Source: Marinomonas profundimaris
GTDB lineage: Bacteria; Pseudomonadota; Gammaproteobacteria; Pseudomonadales; Marinomonadaceae
Assembly (NCBI RefSeq): GCF_000508165.1
Contig: NZ_AYOZ01000056.1
Span: 124,001-188,000, forward strand
Reading direction: 5' to 3'
Length of the DNA stretch: 64,000 nt
Positions 58,709 through 64,000 of this stretch are shown here, in pieces. The notes below the pieces were generated by a model. The model worked only from the letters and a program-made list of their open reading frames with translations. It did not search any database and had not been told where the DNA came from. Position 1 is the first letter of the stretch. Each line of letters begins with the position of its first letter. A program made the translations under genes and the position numbers.

Positions 58709-59378
58709 ATAACCAATCCGCTTGATGTTGATAACTGGCGACCAATTTTGCGTTGAGCCCGTCACTTTGATGAATTCTGTCCATGGCCTGCTCATGACTA
58801 AAGCCCCAAGCCTTCATGTGTCTTTGGGCTAACCGTTCAATGGCAATGTCCAGAGGAATGTCTAAGAACCAATGCTCATCAAACAAGTCTTTAGATGCTT
58901 GCCAGCCGTCTTGCTGATGCAGCAAGTACAAGCCTTCCACTAACACGACGTTTGCGTCTTTGTTGATCGTTAGGTCGCCTTCAATTGGATCCCCCAATGA
59001 ATGATCAAAGCTTGGCCACAAAACATTTTCTTTCTGATAACTTTGCTTAATTTTTTCAACGCGCTCAACAAAGGCCGCGCTATCAAATGTCCATGGCGCC
59101 CCTCGTCTTGCAAAGGCTTCTTCCGCATTCGGTAAAGCTTGAAGTTGTGCTTTTGAAAGGTGGAATCCGTCCATTGAAAGGCAAACAATCTGTGCGTTTG
59201 GTTGATCTGAAAAATGAGACATTAAATGGTCGGCTAACGTGCTTTTCCCCGATCCCGGCCCGCCTGTTAAACCAATGAGCGTGCGTTCCCGTTTGTCGAG
59301 AGCGGTTTGGATTTTTATCAAGGCTTGTTGAACATCGGCCGAATTTCTATAGCTATCATCGACATTGAACTGGATCAT
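58698..59378 (-). CDS. P-loop kinase of the uridine/pantothenate-kinase-like family
   Basis: The 226 residues have Walker A GGPGSGKST (39-47), then a DGFHLS motif, typical of uridine kinase/phosphoribulokinase-like enzymes, and a C-terminal region with LAQRHMKAWGFS. It is a nucleoside- or sugar-kinase-like cytoplasmic protein; the substrate is not known to me. The start is ATG with AGGAAA upstream, overlapping the vanR stop, 8 bases after vanR. It is probably coexpressed with vanR and so under the same control. Confidence 0.75.
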   Translation of the reverse strand: MIQFNVDDSYRNSADVQQALIKIQTALDKRERTLIGLTGGPGSGKSTLADHLMSHFSDQPNAQIVCLSMDGFHLSKAQLQALPNAEEAFARRGAPWTFDSAAFVERVEKIKQSYQKENVLWPSFDHSLGDPIEGDLTINKDANVVLVEGLYLLHQQDGWQASKDLFDEHWFLDIPLDIAIERLAQRHMKAWGFSHEQAMDRIHQSDGLNAKLVASYQHQADWLLKV

Positions 59379-59386
59379 TGACTTTC

Positions 59387-60124
59387 CTATTGGGTGAGAT
59401 TGGTGGGCGAGTTTTTGGTGTTAATAACCTGCATTTTTTCGCCACTTTCTTCCATCTGAGAGAAGACCTTTGCGTAACCGAGAGTGGCATTCGCGTGTTC
59501 CCGCATGATGGCTTCAGCTCGGCTGCCTTGTCCTTTGCTTATCGCATCAAATACAGCGTGATGTTGCATGTGGGCAAAATTAAAGCGTCGGTATTCTTGT
59601 TTCAAATTATTACGATCAAAGGCGAGTGCGTTAACAGACGCAAAAGGCAGGTGTTCATTGCGGCTTAGCGCTTCGGCAATGGCGGGATTCTGGCTCGCTT
59701 CTATAATAATTTGATGAAAACGCTGGTTTATATCGTGGTATTGGGTCAGATCATGTTCGTCAATATTGCCGTTTTCGAATAACGCATCGCCTTGCTTTAA
59801 CAGAGCAATCAGTTCTTCTGTTTGCTCTGTTGTTAGTGTGTTCTCGGCGGCTTGCCTTGCCGCTAAACCTTCTAATACGCCTCGAACTTCAATCGAGCCG
59901 CTGATTTCAAGTTGTGTGACTTGTCGGACGATGTAACCACGCCCCGATAATTTGGTCAGCAAGCCTTCTTGTTCTAACGTTCGAAAGGCAATACGCACCG
60001 GAGTACGAGAAACGCCCAGCTGTTCTGAGGTTGGGATTTCAGCAAGGCGTTGTCCGGAGGCCAATTCGCCAGACAAAATCATTTGTCGCAGTCGACCAAT
60101 AACTTGCTGCCCTGGTTTGTTCAT
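59387..60124 (-). CDS. vanR: GntR/FCD transcriptional repressor VanR
   Basis: The 245 residues have an N-terminal winged helix (about 10-70, with SEQLGVSRTPVRIAFRTLEQEGLL) and a helical FCD ligand-binding domain (about 75-225) with the metal-binding pattern HDLTQYHDINQRFH and later His residues. It is divergent from vanA, and three copies of the dyad ATTGGATCCAAT lie in the shared gap. That dyad is the published operator of Caulobacter VanR, which is released by vanillate. By this logic it represses vanAB and probably itself. Specificity for vanillate is inferred. Confidence 0.85.
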   Translation of the reverse strand: MNKPGQQVIGRLRQMILSGELASGQRLAEIPTSEQLGVSRTPVRIAFRTLEQEGLLTKLSGRGYIVRQVTQLEISGSIEVRGVLEGLAARQAAENTLTTEQTEELIALLKQGDALFENGNIDEHDLTQYHDINQRFHQIIIEASQNPAIAEALSRNEHLPFASVNALAFDRNNLKQEYRRFNFAHMQHHAVFDAISKGQGSRAEAIMREHANATLGYAKVFSQMEESGEKMQVINTKNSPTNLTQ

Positions 60125-60189
60125 TGCGCTTGCCTCTGTCTTATTTTTTAAAAAGTCATCATAGCGTAAACAGAATTAAAAAAGTAACG

Positions 60190-60201
60190 ATTGGATCCAA
60201 T
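60190..60201. promoter_or_regulatory. VanR operator 1
   Basis: Perfect palindrome ATTGGATCCAAT, 66 bases upstream of the vanR start; probably controls vanR itself. Confidence 0.8.
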
Positions 60202-60250
60202 TTGAATGTATCGATTTTTCAACTGCTTAGCGCTATGGCGCTATTCATAA

Positions 60251-60280
60251 TTAATTAAATGGATCCAATTTAGGTATAAC
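60251..60280 (+). promoter_or_regulatory. Probable vanA promoter
   Basis: TTAATT (60251-60256), an 18-bp spacer and TATAAC (60275-60280). Operator 2 lies inside the spacer, which would let bound VanR block RNA polymerase. Confidence 0.5.
60258..60269. promoter_or_regulatory. VanR operator 2
   Basis: AATGGATCCAAT, one mismatch from operator 1, centred 68 bp from it and between the putative vanA -35 and -10. Confidence 0.7.
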
Positions 60281-60309
60281 TATGTTGTTTTTTACGAATA
60301 TGTCGATAT

Positions 60310-60321
60310 ATTGGATCCAAT
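60310..60321. promoter_or_regulatory. VanR operator 3
   Basis: Perfect ATTGGATCCAAT, 36 bases before the vanA start and 52 bp from operator 2; downstream of the inferred transcription start. Confidence 0.8.
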
Positions 60322-60356
60322 TAAGAAAGAATAAAAATAAAAGTAGGAGAGTGGTT

Positions 60357-61448
60357 ATGAGTCAGCAAACTTACCCAAAAAACACGTGGTATGTGGCAGC
60401 GATGTCGGAAGAGGTGGCGGGCAGCAAACCTCTTGGTCGTAAAATCTGCGGTGAAAGTATTGCCTTTTATCGCTCCCAAGAAGATCAAATCGCAGCGGTA
60501 TTGGATTTTTGTCCTCACCGTGGCGCGGCGTTGTCTTTAGGGTATGTGGAAGAAGGGTTGTTGGTTTGTGGCTATCATGGTTTGAAAATGGGCGCGGATG
60601 GAAACACCAAAGCAATGCCATTGCAGCGTGTAAAGGGCTTTCCTTGTATGAAGTCCTACGCGGTAGAAGAGCGCTACGGTTTCATTTGGGTGTGGCCTGG
60701 CGATCAATCTCAAGCCGATAAAGCCTTGATTCCTCATTTAGAATGGGCGATAAACCCAGAGTGGGCTTATGGCGGTGGCTTGTATCATATCAACTGTGAT
60801 TACCGTTTGATGGTCGATAACCTCATGGATTTGACTCATGAAACGTACGTTCATGCGAGCAGTATTGGTCAGAAAGAAATAGACGAATCGCCGGTTTCGA
60901 CCAAGGTGGAAGGGGATCAGGTATTAACGAGCCGCTACATGGAAAATATTATGGCGCCGCCATTTTGGCAGGCTGCGCTTCGAGGTAATGGTCTGGCAGA
61001 TGATGTTCCGGTGGATCGCTGGCAGATATGTCGATTCACACCGCCTTCTCATGTGATGATTGATGTTGGCGTTGCTCACGCAGGAAACGGTGGTTTTGAT
61101 GCCCCAGCCGATAAAAAAGCCAGCAGTACTGTGGTGGATTTTATTACCCCAGAAACAGAAACGTCGATTTGGTATTTCTGGGGAATGGCGCGTAATTTCA
61201 AACCAGAAGATCAAGCATTAACTGATGCGATTCGAGAAGGGCAGGGCAAGATTTTCTCGGAAGATCTGGAGGTGCTTGAGCGACAACAAGATAATCTTTT
61301 GGCGTTTCCCGACTATGATTTATTGAAGTTGGATATTGACGCTGGTGGCGTTCAATCGCGTCGAATCATCGATAGAATAATTGCCAAAGAGCAGATTGGC
61401 GTGTCATCACCTAAGGCGGTAGCGCCTCTTCAAACGATATCCTTTTAA
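60357..61448 (+). CDS. vanA: Vanillate O-demethylase, oxygenase subunit (Rieske)
   Basis: VanA oxidatively demethylates vanillate to protocatechuate, releasing formaldehyde. From ATG 60357 (AGGAGA upstream) it has 363 residues; the longer frame from 60282 runs through operator 3 and is rejected. The Rieske 2Fe-2S ligands are Cys52, His54, Cys71 and His74 (CPHRGA ... CGYHG). The mononuclear iron site is VDNLMDLTHETYVH (Asp154/Asp158 region, His161, His166). vanB follows after 75 bases. The substrate is assigned from the family and operator; other methoxy-aromatic acids are possible. Confidence 0.88.
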   Translation: MSQQTYPKNTWYVAAMSEEVAGSKPLGRKICGESIAFYRSQEDQIAAVLDFCPHRGAALSLGYVEEGLLVCGYHGLKMGADGNTKAMPLQRVKGFPCMKSYAVEERYGFIWVWPGDQSQADKALIPHLEWAINPEWAYGGGLYHINCDYRLMVDNLMDLTHETYVHASSIGQKEIDESPVSTKVEGDQVLTSRYMENIMAPPFWQAALRGNGLADDVPVDRWQICRFTPPSHVMIDVGVAHAGNGGFDAPADKKASSTVVDFITPETETSIWYFWGMARNFKPEDQALTDAIREGQGKIFSEDLEVLERQQDNLLAFPDYDLLKLDIDAGGVQSRRIIDRIIAKEQIGVSSPKAVAPLQTISF

Positions 61449-61523
61449 TGGATTTTGGTGCAGGTCAGAGAGTGGCTTTTACGGTTCTCTCGCTCCAAAA
61501 AAATAAGATGTTAGGAGAGCCAG

Positions 61524-62480
61524 ATGATATCTGTATTGGTTAGAAATGTTGTAACGGAAGCGCAAGATGTTGTTCGTTTGGTGCTAGGGAGCGCAGACGG
61601 TTCCGCTTTACCCACGTTTGAAGCGGGCGCGCATATTGATGTGCATCTGCCCAGCGGTTTGATTCGCCAGTATTCATTATGCCGACTGCAGGTTGATGCT
61701 CAGTATTATGAAATTGCCGTATTAAAAGACCCTCAATCAAGAGGCGGCTCGGCGGAAATTCATCAATTAAAAATCGGCGATGCAGTATCTATTAGTGCGC
61801 CGAAAAATCATTTTTCCTTGGTGGATAATAAGCGTAAAAGTCTGTTGGTTGCAGGTGGTATTGGGGTCACGCCAATGTTGCCAATGGCACAACAATTACA
61901 AAAAATGGGGCGCCCGTTTGAATTTCATTATTGTGCAAAATCACCCGAAACCGCGGCATTTTCATCGGCGTTGAACGACGCCTCCTTTTCAACCAATATG
62001 CATTTTCATTATAGCCAAGTGCCGGGCTCTGGTCGCATGGATGTAGTGAATGTCTTGTCTCGACATACTTTTGATTCTGAGCTGTACATTTGTGGGCCGG
62101 CCGCGTTTATCCATGATGTTTTGCAACAAGCAAAAATGCTTGGTTGGCCGGAAGATCGTTTGCACCGTGAATTTTTTTCGGCTCCAGCACTTGATGAAGC
62201 CATCACTGAAAATTCGGCTTTCCAAGTAAAAGTTCGCAGCTCGGGCGCGCTGTATGATGTGGCGGCGGATGAAAGTGTTTTTGAGGTGTTAGATAGAAAC
62301 GGTGTTTTTGTCGCTGTTTCTTGCGAATCTGGCGTGTGTGGAACCTGTCAAACGGGTTTGATTGAAGGAATTCCAGATCATCGAGATGTCTTTTTGACGG
62401 ACAAGGAAAAAGCGCAAGGAAAGTGGTTTATGCCCTGTTGTTCGCGATCGAAATCACCCATCTTAGAATTGGACTTGTAG
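61524..62480 (+). CDS. vanB: Vanillate O-demethylase, reductase subunit
   Basis: VanB passes electrons from NAD(P)H to VanA. The 318 residues contain the flavin-binding motif RQYSLCR (48-54), the NAD-binding block LLVAGGIGVTPMLPM (107-121) and ICGPAAFIHDVL (189-200), and a C-terminal plant-type 2Fe-2S ferredoxin domain with ligands Cys267, Cys272, Cys275 and Cys305. The order FMN/NAD/2Fe-2S is that of class IA phthalate-type reductases. A weak hairpin AGAGAG/TCTCTC (61467-61491) lies in the vanA-vanB gap. Confidence 0.92.
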   Translation: MISVLVRNVVTEAQDVVRLVLGSADGSALPTFEAGAHIDVHLPSGLIRQYSLCRLQVDAQYYEIAVLKDPQSRGGSAEIHQLKIGDAVSISAPKNHFSLVDNKRKSLLVAGGIGVTPMLPMAQQLQKMGRPFEFHYCAKSPETAAFSSALNDASFSTNMHFHYSQVPGSGRMDVVNVLSRHTFDSELYICGPAAFIHDVLQQAKMLGWPEDRLHREFFSAPALDEAITENSAFQVKVRSSGALYDVAADESVFEVLDRNGVFVAVSCESGVCGTCQTGLIEGIPDHRDVFLTDKEKAQGKWFMPCCSRSKSPILELDL

Positions 62481-62518
62481 TCGTGTGTTAATGCGCTTCA
62501 TATTGCCCAGATTCAAAT

Positions 62519-62562
62519 CTTTCACTCAACGCAAAACAACTGTGTTTTACATTGAGTGAAAG
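62519..62562. other. Long hairpin overlapping the pyrG promoter
   Basis: CTTTCACTCAA and TTGAGTGAAAG (11 bp) enclose AAAAC/GTTTT (5 bp) with a small mismatched internal loop and loop AACTGT. There is no T-run, so it is not a plain terminator. Its right arm contains the -35 of pyrG. Confidence 0.6.
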
Positions 62563-62580
62563 GGCTTCCGATGGTATTAT
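62552..62580 (+). promoter_or_regulatory. Probable sigma-70 promoter of pyrG
   Basis: TTGAGT (62552-62557), a 17-bp spacer and TATTAT (62575-62580), with TGG just before the -10. Transcription would start near 62587, leaving a leader of about 70 bases with a short dyad GCGCAT/ATGCGT. Confidence 0.65.
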
Positions 62581-62651
62581 TTTCTCCCGTCTAGAAGGCG
62601 CATTTATATGCGTGTTCAAATCTCATATTTTCATATTTTAAGGCGGGTTAA

Positions 62652-64000
<1,349 letters not shown>

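Noticed and set aside
60282-60356. 25-residue N-terminal extension of vanA
   Set aside because: It would be translated through operator 3 and the likely transcription start region; ATG 60357 has a good ribosome site and matches family N termini.

Overview
The window is a chromosomal stretch of a gammaproteobacterium. Gene order, protein sizes and moderate GC content fit the Oceanospirillales, most probably a Marinomonas-like marine bacterium. This genus-level guess is inference from protein character and synteny (map-glnD-dapC-yffB-dapD-dapE as in Pseudomonas, barA/cysM/rlmD/relA/mazG, and the rpsB-to-accA superoperon). I found no tRNA, rRNA, CRISPR, insertion sequence or prophage. Almost all of the window is intact housekeeping DNA; the only clearly accessory part is about 55.4-62.5 kb.

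Layout. 0-3.3 kb: the tail of a periplasmic solute-binding protein, then divergent glycogen genes glgA (-) and glgC (+). 3.6-10 kb: riboflavin synthase, lepA, lepB-rnc-era-recO-acpS (pdxJ is missing from its usual place). 10-13 kb: BarA-type hybrid sensor kinase with a small cysteine-rich lipoprotein on the minus strand. 13-24.8 kb: cysM, rlmD, relA-mazG, ppc, adk, tsaB-uppP, rsmJ, slyX. 25-27.2 kb: a membrane-anchored cold-shock-domain protein, tpx, panD and two unrecognised small genes. 27.3-35 kb: the minus-strand lysine/nitrogen block dapE, yffB, dapD, dapC, glnD and map. 35-55.4 kb: the conserved plus-strand run rpsB-tsf-pyrH-frr-uppS-cdsA-dxr-rseP-bamA-skp-lpxD-fabZ-lpxA-lpxB-rnhB-dnaE-accA-tilS, covering translation, isoprenoid and phospholipid precursors, outer-membrane assembly, lipid A, replication and fatty-acid synthesis.

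The accessory part holds an AaeXAB-like aromatic-acid efflux triad (DUF1656, HlyD, FUSC), a P-loop kinase translationally coupled to a GntR/FCD regulator, and a two-component Rieske O-demethylase (VanA) with its reductase (VanB). Three copies of the dyad ATTGGATCCAAT (one with a single mismatch) lie between regulator and oxygenase. This dyad matches the known operator of Caulobacter VanR, so I assign the set as vanR-vanAB: vanillate, a lignin-derived aromatic acid, is demethylated to protocatechuate under repression relieved by the substrate. The window ends inside pyrG, which has a good sigma-70 promoter overlapped by a long hairpin.

The observations most worth checking are: the kinase coupled to vanR and the efflux triad beside vanAB; the three-operator vanR/vanA control region; a nested dyad with a perfect DnaA box between glgC and ribC; the membrane-anchored cold-shock protein; and the cysteine-rich lipoprotein upstream of barA. 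I see no convincing wholly new multi-gene system.
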